Positions 32,971 through 45,687 of a stretch of 64,000 bases of DNA are shown here, in pieces. The notes below the pieces were generated by a model. It was not told where the DNA came from. It did no database searches and saw only the letters and a list, made by a program, of their open reading frames with translations. How positions within the stretch are numbered: position 1 is the stretch's first letter; the number at the start of each line of letters is the position of its first letter. Position numbers and translations under genes: made by a program. Source of the DNA: Leptodontidium sp. MPI-SDFR-AT-0119 (Eukaryota; Ascomycota; Leotiomycetes; Helotiales; Leptodontidiaceae); NCBI GenBank assembly GCA_020726505.1, contig JAHLEZ010000002.1:682001-746000 (forward strand), given 5' to 3'.

Positions 32971-34179
32971 CGAATCTAATCGAGTCGAGTCGAGTCAGAT
33001 AGATTACTTTGGCGAGTTCCAAGTAAGAAGCAGATTACCAAAGGACTTTATACCGTGATCGAAACGGAACTTCCGATAAGGCTGATGATAAGATATATAG
33101 CATTCTCAAAGTTTCAATATACGCCGGCTTGGCGTGTGGAGAGAAGAGGCTAAATGCGATGCTTGCGCTCGCTGCTCGGACTGAAACGTATAGGCTGCAC
33201 ACCCGTCTTGACGGCTGCTAATGTCATTGGCTATGATGCAAATATGCGACATGCAACATGTTTTCTGGAGGATGGTGATCGATGACAAAGCCTCGGGGTA
33301 GGACGAGGGTTGCAGTAGATCCACACATGGTTTCTCGATGGACGTGGCAGGCTGAGGATGGAGGGTTGTACAAGTTCGCTTTGACGTGTGATTGAGGATG
33401 GATATTGAGTGAGTGCTTCCCTTGAAACTGGAGAACAGTTTGATGAAATGCAGGGAACGAAGAGAAACATGTTTGTGAAGCTATCCAAAGTTGAGAACCA
33501 TTGACGAGACGTCTGGAGAAGGACTGCGTATAGATTTCAGCAAAGATCTGCCCACTTTGGCACGCTGCACGGCAATGTTTTGTGCGACTTCTGGTGAGTA
33601 GTTGCTCATGTGCCACCCAGCATCCAATAGACCCTCAACAACCCGTCCTCCCATAATAGACGGCAAGGGTCCGAGCCATCTCAAGCGCATTGCTGACTTC
33701 AATATTGTTCCGTATAAGTATTGGTTACTCTTTGCCTCGAGCTTTGACCTCTGAAATCCATCCGCGAGTGTGGTGTCGAGTGTGGTCGCTACCCCGGATT
33801 TACCAATATACTGTGGGCAATTGTGGGGTAGCCATAGTGGTCAGATCACACGCAATGGATAGTGATCCCCAGGTTCGAACCCGGTAGACGTGAGAGAGCT
33901 TGCTGGTCAAGGCCCGTCTCAAGTCGAATATCTTCACCTGGGAGTAAACCTAGGAGTAAAAAATCGAGCCTAATCCTCGATTCTTCGTGACGCTTTACAT
34001 CGCTGAGCATGTCGATTTTGAATAGGGAACACGATAACGCCCTCTACAGCGACTACATATGTTGCATCTGTGAAGCCTTTCCCTTCTTCCCCACTAGCAA
34101 AAGATCGCCGAAGACCGATGACAAGACTGCCAACGACAACAGCCACCTAGAGAGTGTAGATGCCAAAGCACATCCTACA
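32971..34179. other. Intergenic, no supported gene
   Basis: Minus frames 33224-33616 and 33481-33702 are short and featureless. A tRNA-like string near 33820-33895 does not fold as a tRNA. (CGAGT)3 occurs at about 32983-32997, in the upstream flank of the LURP-one-like gene. Confidence 0.45.
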
Positions 34180-35085
34180 TTAATCATGCAATGCTCCGGC
34201 TTCAGTCAAACCATTTCCCGACTCGAAGATCTCGAAGGTTTGAAGTGGTCGAGGCTCCACGGGATTCTCAGCAGGCTGCACATGAGACTCGTGGTTTCGA
34301 CGTCGTTCAGCCTCCTGATCGCTTGCGCCTCTAAACTCGATCCCAGAACTTGCTGCTATGCGCATTCCGTTAAGAATATCTCGCTGTTGCTTCAATGAGT
34401 CAACAATTGATTCGATCTTGGGCATAGATCCCTTCCACAAGGCGTAGAATAGCTGGCGCCAATGTACTCGTCGAAATATCGTCCATATGATCCGGTGAAA
34501 CTCGAGGATCCCAGAATAGATGGAACCAAGGACGTGTTGAACTTCTGTGATACCATTGAAAGCAGTCTGATACCAAGAAATATTAGTGTCCAGATCAGGA
34601 AGAGCAGCCCCAATATCTGTGTATGCTGCAAGGAGAGCTTTGAGGACGTCCTTGTGTTGACTTGCTAGCTACTCCGGCTATGAGCTCGATGAACCACAAG
34701 CCACGAGAAGATTATGTACAATACCTGAAGGGTGAACTTGATTGGAGCCTGATTCATAAGCCTTATATGCTGCACAGAGGGGAACCGGAGCAACATACCC
34801 AGACATAGGCTGCATACGGTGTCCCGACATAAAACATCCCACCAGATATCGAATATTTCCCAATTTCTCTCACAAGCGAGTCGATGCGCGGTAGGATATG
34901 ACTGGACTGTACTTACTGCAGGAGACCAATCTACCTAATTGACGTCCAAACATCTTGAAGTTCAGTTGATTCAATTCTCTTTGCGTCATCTGCAGATATT
35001 GAGTGCTTGAACCTCTCCAATGCACCCCTCGCACCGGGAATGACACGCCCTCGACTTGCCAATTTTAAGGGATCGCAAGGATCCA
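34180..35085 (-). pseudogene. Remnant of an NLR/STAND protein N-terminal domain (DUF7708-like)
   Basis: Coding segments read right to left: RVIPGARGALERFKHSISADDAKRIESTELQDVW; then ILPRIDSLVREIGKYS and GTPYAAYVW; a 49-nt intron; APIKFTLQ; a 56-nt intron; LASQHKDVLKALLAAY and onward through IYSGILEFHRIIW and WRQLFYALWKGSMPKIESIVDSLKQQ. This matches the helical N-terminal domain that precedes the NACHT domain in many fungal NLR-like proteins, with the APIKF and LEFHR...LFYALWK signatures. The first segment has no ATG, and its link to the second needs a 33-nt intron or a deletion. The frame ends at 34180 without any NACHT or repeat domain. It is a truncated fragment, possibly expressed as a short protein. 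Confidence 0.6.
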
Positions 35086-36535
35086 AGAAATATCGAAGTT
35101 AAAGACACAAGAAGGGACAGGAAGAAAATAGGTAAATGCTATGACAGGGCTGTGCAGTACGCCATAATCGCTGTTGTCCAGGACCGTCACTTTGCTCACC
35201 AAGGCTGACCAATAGATCTCAGGTATCAAGCCGTGAACTAGTCTGGCTCATCAACACAATCCTCTAGACAACTAGTCTTGTCTAGGGTTGAGTAGAGGCG
35301 CAACTCACAGCTGAAGGATCATTAGTAGGTAGGGTGGTTGTTGTAATTTGTGCAATAATAATTCTAGGAATGGAAGGATTCATCAAGTGTGCGCTGGCTG
35401 GAGCTGTAGCTGTGCTGGAAGAGGTGCTGTGGCTGCTTTCCTTCATCGTCCAGGCGGGGTTGTCAGCATCCGATGAGCTGCAGGCGCCGTGGTGCCTGGA
35501 ACTGCACGAAGATCGAATGAGAGTCAAAGAGCAAATCAAGAAACTTCTCAAGCTATCTGAATGACCTCAGAGAAGTATGAGGATGATACGACGAGAAGAA
35601 AGGGAAGGTAAACTAACAGTCAAGAGGGAAGGGAATTACCCAGTGAGAAGGACGCTCGCTAGACTTCGTTTAGTAACCGAGGCGAGCGAGCCCCTTCTGT
35701 TTTACTGTACGTTGAGTTACTTACTTCACGTCACATTTCATCAACAACATCAAAGCCCACTCGCTATTGCTATGTTATCACTTCTCGCCGGCTTTCACGA
35801 TGCTCTGGTATATACCCGTCATCACCACACAGCGTACCTCCGTACAGTACACGGCAAGCACAGCATCCTCGGGTATTTTGCACCACCCGCAGGATTCTGG
35901 TCTGATCTTCCAGGGCTGAATAATGCTTGTTTTGAGTTGTGGTGCTTGCCCTCTTTTGGAGCGCGCGAAAAGCCTCGCGAGACGCCACTATCGACTGCCA
36001 TTGGGTACATGGACTCAGGTGTGGAGCTTGTACCGTGTCGTGACAGCGACTTGCGGTGACCCAGACCGAGTTGGCCTGAGACGAAAGTGCAGTGCACTGT
36101 TGAATATGAGAGAGAGTTCGAGGTGCGAGAATTACTGAAGGAGGTCGTTATGTACTTTCTGGCGAGAACATCATGACAAATTGCTTGATATTTGATTCGA
36201 ACTGTGTGCTTTGAACCAGCGTTCTTCTCGTTTACTCAAGTTGTTCTGTGCGCGTAATTTGGTTTCAATACTTCAGCTGCAGGAGCTTTGTGAACCCTTT
36301 TTCAGCCCCGAGCCTCCACATCCTATTAATGGCCCCAGGTGCCAGAAATGGGCCAACAAAATCAAGCCTTAGGGACCGCAAACCCCATTCTAGGCTCGCA
36401 AGGCTGATTCTTGATTTGATGTACCGCTCTGTCCACTTTGAATGCGGCGCTCCTTTAAAACGCGGTTCCCCTCAGGCCCCTTCCCCGCTGTCGAACATCA
36501 CTTGAAGTAATTCCCACATCGTGGAGTCTCTCAAA
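35086..36535. other. Intergenic, no supported gene
   Basis: The plus frame 35577-36059 (160 codons) and its minus shadows have no family features. The right end is the promoter of the Q/P-rich gene. Confidence 0.4.
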
Positions 36536-39500
36536 ATGCCTTTCGATTTCGACACGTACCAATCAAAATGCGAAAATCTCACTCCCGAGCAGCTTCACCG
36601 AGAATGGGAAAACTATACTCGTCAAATATCGGGCGGTGCTACGTCAACAGCTACAGCAGTTTTGTTCTCTCCGTTGACTGCAGGAATATCTCTGGTTGGC
36701 CTTGGATTGTCGGCGCCTCGGATACACAATGCTCGAAAGAAGCGAGCAATTATTGAAGCAAAGCTTCAGTCCCACGGACAAACTCATAACACGAGAAAGC
36801 GAGATGTGATTGCTCCAATGGCGATTTCGGGGGCGATTGGTGGATTGACATTAGGACTGGCAGGCCCAGGAGCCGATCTCATTGCAGGTGAAGCTGTTGG
36901 CAAAGGCGCGGAGTACGCAGCTGCACAGTGGGTTTCCCCAAAGTTCTTTTATCCCATTGGATGTTGTTTTGGGGGGCTTGAGAGCCAATCTTTTTTCCTT
37001 CGTGCGTTATCTTAGTCTCGTTGTGCCGGATTGATGCTTGCAATGCAAGACTGACTCTGGGGTCCTCTTCTAGTGTTGCTTTGGATGCTACAGGTGCAGT
37101 TGTCGAGCACAAACATGACGAACACTCGAAGAAGAAGGCGGATCATAGAATGACAGTACAGTATCAAAACTTTCAGAAGCAATTCATTCAAGAGCAGGCA
37201 GCACAAGGCATTCATTTGCAGCCACAACTTCCTGGATATCAGGGGCAGCAAAACCTCCCAGGACAACAGTTCCAACTATCGCAGCCAGGAAACCAAGCAT
37301 ATCAGCCACTGCCACCGTCACAAGACCAGAAATACGAATACGTGCCTGTGCCACCTCCTCAGAACGGTGCCATCTCATACCAGCCAGCTTCTCATCAGCA
37401 GAATTTCATCCCTCCCGGAGGTCAACCCCCGACGAATATGTACCAGCAGCTGCCTCCGTATTCCCCTATTCAAAATTCAGGTGCACCTGGAACTTCTCAA
37501 AATGCACTTACTCAAGACCCTTCGCGAAGGCAGTCTTTGTATCAACCTGGGGCATCTCAAGCATATCCCTCACCATGTCCCACTCCACTGCCAGTATATT
37601 CACAATCACCAGATCCCTGGGGTCAGCAAAATGCAGGCTTCCAGTCGCAGCCAGTCTCTCCCATCATGGATCGTAAACCTTCTGTAATACAGTCCCCAGC
37701 TGTATCCTCTGGCTTAGACTGCAAAGCATCAATAGTCGATTTTCCCATGTGAGTAGCGAAATTCACCAAATTATGATTGGAGCCAAACACTGACATATGA
37801 ATAGGGATGTATTTGAACTTCCTGCTGAGCTGGTTACTGCAGCTGTGCCAGATGACGACTCGATTCCTGCTGCACCCAGTATGGAGGAGGAGATTCTAAT
37901 TCTGAAAGCACGAATATTGCAAATGGAAATCGAAAAACGTGGAGGGGTGATCGATATAGCCCCCGCTCACAAGAACCAACCCGAGGAACAAATCGAGTCA
38001 GAGAGCTTCCAAGAGAACACGGAATCTTTGCAGACGGCTTCGGTCATCATCGAAGAGTCAGTAGAGCGTCAAGTGACGCGAGATGATCCGGAGCTGGCGA
38101 CTGAGCCTTCGGAAGACCAGAGACATAGTCCGCAATCTCGACCGATCACTTCGACTGTTGTGGAGGAGCCTACCAAGTATGAGACAACTCAGATTGAGAT
38201 CAAGGTAGCGACCGAAACAGTCCACGAATTCCACGAATTCGAGCCACTGTCCTACTACCCACCGCCTCCTGCTTCACCAGCACCGCCTCCCAGTTCACTC
38301 CCAGAAGTACCGATACTTCAGACAACGGTCCAAGAGATTACGACTCTCTCTTCTCAACTGTCGTTGGAATCATCGGGTGTTCCACAAGCTCAGGACAATT
38401 TGCCTTCAAACAATGTTACGCCACCCCCCTCGGATTATGGCAACCCATATCCTGCCCCTTTGAATGTCACGCCTCTTCGTCAACAAACTACTCCTCTACC
38501 CGCCCCTGCCTTTCAACCACAACCGCCAGCTCCTCGACATGCTTCGCTTACCCCAAGTTACCAGAGCCAATACTCAACATCAGAACAGCCACAGCCACCT
38601 CTACCATCTCGGCCACAATCCCAAATCTTCCAAGCGCCTTCAGTCACAAGCCCACAACAAGAATACTCATCCGCAACACCTCAAATCCAAGCACCACAAC
38701 CTCAACTACAAGCTTCATACCAGTCCCAATACACCCCGCAACTGAGCGGCGTCTCTGGAGGATATAATCCGCAAACATACTCGCCTGCTTCCGCCCAGCA
38801 ACCGCAATTGCCTTCAGCAAGACCACAAAGCGTTTACCAGCCTCTATCCTTCCAGAACGCTCAGAACTCTGCCCCAGCCCAACAACAGCAGCAACAAAGC
38901 TACCCACCCCCACCACCTTCTCCTAACCCTCAGCAACAACGGCCAGCACCTCCACCAAGACCACAAAGTGTATATCAGCCTCAGTACGCACCACCTGCTC
39001 AAAACACAGCTCCGATATCCTACCAACAACAAGCTCCACCTCCTCCTCGACCACAAAGCGTATACCAGCCACAGTACGCACCGCCAGCTCCTAATTCCGG
39101 CCCTCAGATCCAGCAGGAGCAACAGCAAGCACCACGACCACAAAGCATCTACCAACCACTCCAATTCACACCCATCCAAGCACAAACACCGTCTCCTATA
39201 ACCCACCACCAACCACAGCAGCAACAACAAATCTACGCCCAACCCCAACCCCTCAAGACCCAACCCATCCAACGCCAAGACAGCGGCTACTACTCCATTC
39301 CCCCATCCCGGCACTCATCCTCCTTCTCCACAGCCTCATTCTCACCCTCCAACTACTCCAGTCCGCAAATCCTCTCTCCCCAACCAACAGGCATGTTATC
39401 ACCTCAATCAACCACCGGGAGTCTATACCACGGACACGGACGCAGCGCCTCAGTTAGCACCATGGGCTCACCCATGACTCCACAACCGCAGACACAAATG

Positions 39501-39764
39501 TATTTCCCTCCTCCGCCTGGAACACCACAGCCGCCGTCGCAGAATGATTATTTTGGGTCGAAGGTGCAGGGGCAGGGGTATAATCCAGGAGGGGTTCAGC
39601 AACAGCAGCATCAACAACAGGGTTATAATCCCGGAGTGAATCAGAGTCAGAATCCGGGGCAGAATTATGGAAATCAAAACCAGACTCAGGGATGGCAATG
39701 GGGAATGCCTCCCCCGCAGCCTGATTACGGCGCGCCGCCTCCTATACCCCAACCTTGGAAGTAG
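36536..39764 (+). CDS. Prion-like Q/P-rich protein with glycine-rich hydrophobic N-terminus
   Basis: Exons 36536-36927, 37074-37748 and 37805-39764 (introns 146 and 56 nt) encode 1008 residues. Residues about 35-130 hold two hydrophobic Gly/Ala-rich segments (SGGATSTATAVLFSPLTAG; APMAISGAIGGLTLGLAG) separated by a basic patch, a glycine-zipper-like membrane or oligomerisation element. The rest is low-complexity Gln, Pro, Ser, Tyr with an acidic segment (MEEEILILKARILQMEIEKRGG, a short coiled coil) in the middle. Four copies of PRPQS-V/I-YQP occur around 38820-39150. The composition is that of a prion-like or condensate-forming protein. Function unknown. The first ATG was chosen because the upstream in-frame start is only GTG. 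Confidence 0.75.
38820..39160 (+). repeat. Four imperfect in-frame repeats coding RPQSVYQP
   Basis: Within the last exon, PRPQS-V/I-YQP is repeated four times at spacings of about 25-40 residues, followed twice by QYAPPA. It is visible at DNA level as repeated agaccacaaagcgtataccag-like strings. Confidence 0.75.
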
Positions 39765-40822
39765 GAGAACTATAAATCCTGGTGATTCTAGTGGTCGGGT
39801 GGATGAGAATTGATACCCTATTCTGTATTTATGCGATGTCCTCTTGAGATGATAGGTACGAAGGTACGGGTGAAACGCAAAAGTATGTCGTGGACGACTA
39901 GATGAATGTATACAATTGTCTAAATATCAGGGACTTGATAAATATCAAAAGAAGTCTCTTTCCACATGTCAATATCGCTAAATTGGTCGCGTCCTGCCAT
40001 CAGGACGCTCTTTTTTCCTCAATAAATTTAAATGTTTGTTCACCAGGTTAAACCGTTGAGAAAAGTGGCTCATTTGCCTGCCTGACTTACTTCCCGGATT
40101 TAGATCTTGATCTAGAATGGTCTAGAATGATCGAGATGGATGGAAAGGCATTTAGATGACAAGTTGAGATTTACAGGATTGAGATGAAGGAGGGGGAGGG
40201 AAAGGTGGTAGAGAGAATGGGAAAGGGCAGGACGAGGACGAGGAGATACGTGGGTTTGCAGCTGGACTTGGAGGGTTCAAGGACGTGTGGAGCGCTTATT
40301 AGATTAATGGTGTAAATGATATAGATGGTATTTTTTGGGAGACGTTGGCTGAGAATCGGTACGGACATGTGGTGAGAAGGAAAAACTGGGCTTCTTATAC
40401 CATCTATAAGATCTACATCTATGATATACAATATAAAGAGATGGACGGGCCTATTGAGGAGCAAAGGAAAGAAACGACTTGGTTTAACAAGTTATGCCAT
40501 GCCCATGCTCCATCCACCCGTTAAAATAGTGTTTCGAGATTTCTTCTCTAAGAATGAAGATAGGCGATTGCGAAGTTGGAAGAAAATGACTCCATTTCGC
40601 ACTCTAATCTCCATTGTCATACAGGGAAATGTCCCGCCTGGTATCACCAATGTATTTCCAGCGACACCTTTCCTATTGTAGCCCAACCTTCCAGGATACG
40701 GACGCCGCCCAAGTGATTGTTGATTGATGAAAAGAAATGCAAAAGCTCAAAACCAGCCTGCCTTCCCGAACCCTTCGCTCATCCACCAATCCAGTCAGAA
40801 CAAACGAAAAGAATGTAAACCT
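39765..40822. other. Convergent 3' region, no gene
   Basis: This separates the prion-like gene and the next leftward gene. Open frames are short and featureless; AT-rich in places. Confidence 0.5.
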
Positions 40823-41755
40823 CTACTTCTTCTCCTCGAAGTAAAACTTTCCAAGCCCAGCTTCATCAGGGCTTCCAAGTGGTCTTCTCGACTCTCCACC
40901 ATCAAGTCGATCTCGCATGATTCTCTCCGCAGCCTGGGCGCCAGCGCCTGGACTAGCAACTCTCGCTCCATCAACATAACCACCAGCATGTGTCTCACCT
41001 GGCGTTCCCGCACTGCTCTGAAGCTGACTTGCAAGACCACTCCTACCAACAGCAGGACTAGCGACCAAATCCCGTCGACTGTAGATAGGACCACTGACAG
41101 TACTACCGGCGCCCTCTCCAAAGCCAACCAAACTAGCATCATCACTCATCCCATCCATATCCTCATCCATAGCACTCGCCGAAAAGCGATCCCTATCATC
41201 AATATCCCTATAATTAGCATCCATGCTCATGTGATCTTCATCGCCTGCTTCCGTCGGGCCCTTCGTGCTCCCGCTCGCCCAAGTCGTCGTGCGACCTCCC
41301 GCGGACCCGGTCGCGGACGCAGATCCCACAGTCGACATCTTGGTCGTGTAGACTGGGTTGCCATTCTGATCGAAGTAGCCGGGGATTTGTCCGGCTGCTG
41401 GACCGGCTGCTCCTCCGCCTTGCTGGTTCTGATTTCCTGGTCGGACGGTAGATACGCGTTCGAGGCCGGCGAGGAAGGAGATGCGGTCCGCACGTTCGCG
41501 CTCTGCTTCGTTGCTGGAGTTTGTGTGTCGGTGCCCGTGGCCTGTGTGAGGGAAGGCGGAGCCGCGATGGCCGTCTTTGATGGCTGTTGTTGAGAGGGCG
41601 GAGAGGGAGGTTGTGGTTGAGTTTGGAGTGCCGCTTGGGAGATATTAGAATGTGATCAAGTTCGGGAGGGGTTGTGTAAGTGCTTACGGCATCTCAGTTG
41701 GAGTATCCGGGTTAGAAGGAGGTTCGGGCATGCCTATCAAAGTTGGGGTCGCCAT
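40823..41755 (-). CDS. Conserved fungal protein with GKFYFEEKK C-terminus, unknown function
   Basis: Two exons (41755-41688 and 41633-40823, 54-nt intron) give 292 residues. It starts MATPTLIGMPEPPSNPDTPTEMPG. A short charged helix (ADRISFLAGLERVSTVR) is followed by a Gly/Ala/Ser-rich disordered segment containing IPGYFDQNGNPVYTTKMSTV and an acidic Asp/Met-rich region (MDEDMDGMSDDASLVGFGEG). The last part, QAAERIMRDRLDG ... EAGLGKFYFEEKK, looks like the conserved core. No catalytic domain is visible; it is mostly disordered and probably nuclear or regulatory. I recognise the pattern as recurrent in filamentous fungi but cannot name a function. Confidence 0.7.
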
Positions 41756-42845
41756 TTTGCTGGTTCTTTCAGTGTTGGAAGCAGAGGCGTGTTTGTATGA
41801 TGTAGACGCGTTGAAGGTTTAGGTAGGTTTGGAATGGGAGACTTGAATAGAACTGTTAGTTTGTGGTAGAAAGATTATAATTAGCAAGCTCACCTGAAGA
41901 TTCACTGGTAGAGATCAGGATATTCTTGGGGGCATTGGAACTCAAGATGTGTTCGGCTGTTGTTGTTGTTGTTGTTTGCTTGTAGAACAGACTCAAGGAC
42001 CCCTCGATGCGTCTCCTGAACCAAGCCAAGCGAAATGACGTCGCTTCTGCGCTAGGCCACAACCCCACCCTTCTCCCACACTTTGCTCGCTGCACATCAC
42101 CTGCGCCCAGGCACGCCGTCATGATTGTTTTGTTCCTGACAGCGGCGACTAAAGCAGCTCATAAAGGCGTGGCGACAGTGTGAAATAAATTCCACGAACG
42201 CGTATGATACTAGGAATGTTGGTTGAGAACTATCAACTTTGGGACTTTCAGAAGAGACGCAAGCACTTGGAAATTTGGATATTCCAACATAATAATACAT
42301 CTGGCTCCATTAGTGAGTAATGATCAACTCCTTGTCTAGTCCAGGACGTTATGTTGCACGTTTCTGTCCACTCACCTGGGAGTTGATGCTTAAGAACAAC
42401 TTCTGGGCTTCCTCCAAACCCTCCCTCCCTTGGATCGCACCACCTTTACCTAGGGACAGGCAAGTGGTGTGGGAACAGAACATCATCAAACTTCCACATT
42501 CGGATCACTTGAGAGAAAAATGTATATAAAATGTTTGTTTTGGGGCAAATTGGAAAAAGCTCTATAGTTGTACAGACACACACATTTTTCACCACCTAGA
42601 GCTCGTCCCCACGCAAAAGCAATCCAGCATCGCAGAACACCTTCTATGCTTGAGGGCCCAGAACCCTATACCGATCAAGCAAAAGATCAACGCCCGTGTA
42701 ACATGTTGTGCTGCAGATATGTCAACACTTGAGTCTGCGCAACAACAGAAAATTATCCAGTCTTCCGTGAACTCCAGATGCTAGTAACACATTTGACCCC
42801 CACCCACCACTTTTCCTCCTATCGCTGACCTCCGTCACAAGTCTC
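41756..42845. other. Intergenic, no supported gene
   Basis: Upstream region of the 292-residue gene and 3' flank of the 913-residue gene. A GTTGTT run (about 41957-41976) is the only simple repeat. Confidence 0.5.
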
Positions 42846-45687
42846 TCATAGTCCTGCTGCGACTGGGTTGCCTCCGTTGACTTGACTTTTGGGTGGAGAT
42901 CCCATAGCAGACTGCGCTGCAATTCGAGCGCGCTGTTGAGTCTCTTGTTGAGCATCTAAGTTTGCCCTTTGCTGTGCCATGATTTCGAGTTGTGCCGCAT
43001 TAGAATGATGTGAAACATAGCCAGTTGGTGTTTGGGGAATGTATTGGTGTTGGGGGGCTGGCCGTGGAGTTGATCCATTCATCAGAGGTCCCTGTCCCAT
43101 TGCGTTTTGGAGGTATGGCCGACGGTCGTGTGGGATTGGTGGATTTGGCGTTGAGTAGTTGGGCCGAGGTTGGGTATTTTGAGGTTGGGGGCTGTACATC
43201 TTCTGTGGTGAAGACTGACGATTGAAATTACCACCATTGGCGTACTGGTAGCCCATTCCATTTGGAGTTGGTTGTGCTTGATGCGCGTAAGCCGGTTGTT
43301 GTGGTTGCCCAGTGTATCGCCCGGTCATATTGGACGCTTGTTGAGGCGGTTGTGACATGTGCTGTGAGTAGCCTTGACTAGGAGCTCGAATGTAGTTTGC
43401 TGCGGACGGTGCCTGTTGATACTGTTGGTTGGGTGGTGCGTATGGTTGTTGAACGGGCCGTGGGTTTTGATGTGGGTAAGTAGGTGTTCCATAAGCTTGA
43501 CCAGTACGGTAGGGTGCGTTTCCAGGCGGTCGCTGGATTTGCTGGTACGGGGCCGGGGACGAAACAGCTGGTCTCTGCATATTTATGTTGTTTGAGGGTG
43601 GCCGAATGGGGGACTGGCTGGCTCCATAGTATTGTTGTGTTGGGGCAGGCGATGGCCGAGGGGCAGCATATTGATTGCCATAAAGCGCGGCTGAGCTGCT
43701 GCGATGGACTTGTGCAGGAGCTGCGGGTCGTGGAGCAGTGGATGCGGCGTTCAACGCGGCCACCTTTGCCCTTGATGCAGCCTCATCTTCCTCCATAACG
43801 CCCTTGTAGTTGTTCGCTTGGATCTCAATCTTGGTGCTGATGCTAAGCTCTGCCAACCGATCAGGGTCGAGTTTGGCAACAGCGTATGGAGGTAGGGTAG
43901 CAATCATCAAAGTCAACTGGGACTTGAGAATTTCATAGGTCGCTTGTTCATGCTCGCTTGGCTTCGATGGAGTGCCAAGAGCAGTAGTATCTGGGGCAGA
44001 TAACAACCCTGCCGGGCGGTTTGACGCATTCAACGACAAATGACGGATACGCTGATACGAGTTCAGGGTTTCCAAAAGATCGGAAATTCCTTCAAGAATC
44101 TCTTCGACCTCCTTCTCTTCGGCTGACTTCTCGGGTGCAGCTTCGAGACTGACCAGGCTTGGATCAATGGGATCGTTTTCGTACTCCTCGATAACTTTCT
44201 CGAACATGGCGATTTCAGGATCAACTTCGTTCTCTGAGATTGGTGTTGGGGTTCTGGTATCCTCCATGTCGTTCCAATTCTCCACAAGTTTTTCGAAGTT
44301 CTTCTGTCCAACTTGCTGCCACCAGATCCGGTTCATGACGCCCGTCGGTACAACTGCTGCCGAATCATCTCTAGTCGGAGCAAAACTCGAATATGCACCA
44401 CGGAACAGGGCTTCTAGCTTAGATGCTTCGGACTCTGCAGGCTCAGCATCAAGAGAAGGAGCTTTGGATGCCACTAGACTCATTGCCCTCTCCCGCTGCT
44501 TTCGCTTCGCACCGTGTTGTGGAGGGGAGGCATTGCTGTAATCGAGCCACTGGCCAGTTGAAATGGATTGCTTGGAGTAGCTTGCACTTCTCGATATTGG
44601 CTCGTTGGCTGCTGGTTGGTACCAGCCTACAGTCGAGGATCGAGTGGTGCCAACCTTAGATGGCTTCGGAGGTTGCAGAGCTGGCACAGTGGATGGAGTC
44701 GGAAAGACTTCACCTAGGGTAAGAACACGCTTCTTGTCATCAACCAAACCAGTTGCCTGAATAGGGACAATTTGGGTTGTTGTGATACCATTAGGGAGCC
44801 CTGCTTCTCGAATGGTTTGGAGTACTTTCTTGTCCTCGCCGTTGACCTTGGTCGGGATTTGAAGACTGGAGAACAATTGCTTGTTTCCTTGCGCATTTCC
44901 GTAGAATGTGAGGACTGTCCGATTGTCCCCTGAACTAGCATTGATCTGTGTGAACGCATTCGTTGCCAAACCACCATTCGCCCCAAAGCTAGAGTTGTTG
45001 ATCGCACCATTTACTTGTAAGGACTGGCTTCCACCGATTGATGCCAGCTCCCTGCGGATCAGCTCATGTGCGCGCTGCTTGAAAGCCTCAGCTTTGACAG
45101 ATAACTCCGATTGGCTTGCGGATACAGGTATGTACTGGTTCCGGGCCGCACCATTTGGAAGCTGAAGCTTGTCCTTAATGTCCGCGACTGCCGTATCGAT
45201 GTCCTCGAGAACTTCTTTGACATTTCTGTATGCGTTCGCGGATTGTCGTGTCAGGATTGAGGTTGAAGTTTCGCTACTCTCGTCGGACTTTTGGCGTTTT
45301 GCTTGTGGGCCTGATGATGAGGGACGCTCTGGTAGAGATCGGGACAAGATAGAGGGGGTTGTGTCATCACTATTTAGTTGTAAGTATTTGTTGGTTTTGG
45401 TTCAGAGGATGAATAGTTGGCAGAAATATGTTTTAAACAGCGGCAGGTGGGAAGGGTAGAACAACTTACGCCTTCAATACATCAATAAGATCTCGGATGA
45501 GTGCTTGCGCTGCTTCGACGGATTGTTCTGTTGCTTCTGGGCTTTTCGAATGTGGTGTGCCATTTGTGTTATTTGGGACCTCAGCAATGTCGTCGCGCTT
45601 TCTTTTGGCAGAGAGGGATGCCGTTGGGGTAGAGTTTGAGGATTCCGGGGGCGGAGCGGGACTCATGGCCCCATTCATGGAAGACAT
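42846..45687 (-). CDS. Large Q/P-rich protein, probably nuclear, unknown function
   Basis: Exons 45687-45470 and 45369-42846 (100-nt intron) give 913 residues. The N-terminus carries a basic AKRKRDD and helix QSVEAAQALIRDLIDVLKADD. Conserved-looking segments follow: NAYRNVKEVLEDIDTAVADI, NRTVLTFYGNAQGNKQLFSSL, MNRIWWQQVGQKNFEKLVENW, and a helical region EVEEILEGISDLLETLNSYQRIRHLS. The last 300 residues are Gln/Pro/Tyr/Asn-rich and disordered. The arrangement resembles chromatin-remodelling or transcription-cofactor subunits, but I cannot assign a family. The gene is divergent from the next one, 578 bp away. Confidence 0.75.

Noticed and set aside
33820..33895. tRNA-like string (TAGCCATAGTGG and GGTTCGAACCC)
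   Set aside because: It resembles A and B boxes, but the acceptor ends do not pair, the D stem is absent and the T stem has two mismatches. At best a pseudo-tRNA.
35577..36059. Plus-strand ORF of 160 codons
   Set aside because: No recognisable motif, mixed composition, equally long frames on the other strand; not supported as a gene.
38844..39314. Antisense Leu/Trp-rich ORF in the Q/P-rich gene
   Set aside because: Produced by the complement of CAA/CCA-rich codons; low complexity.
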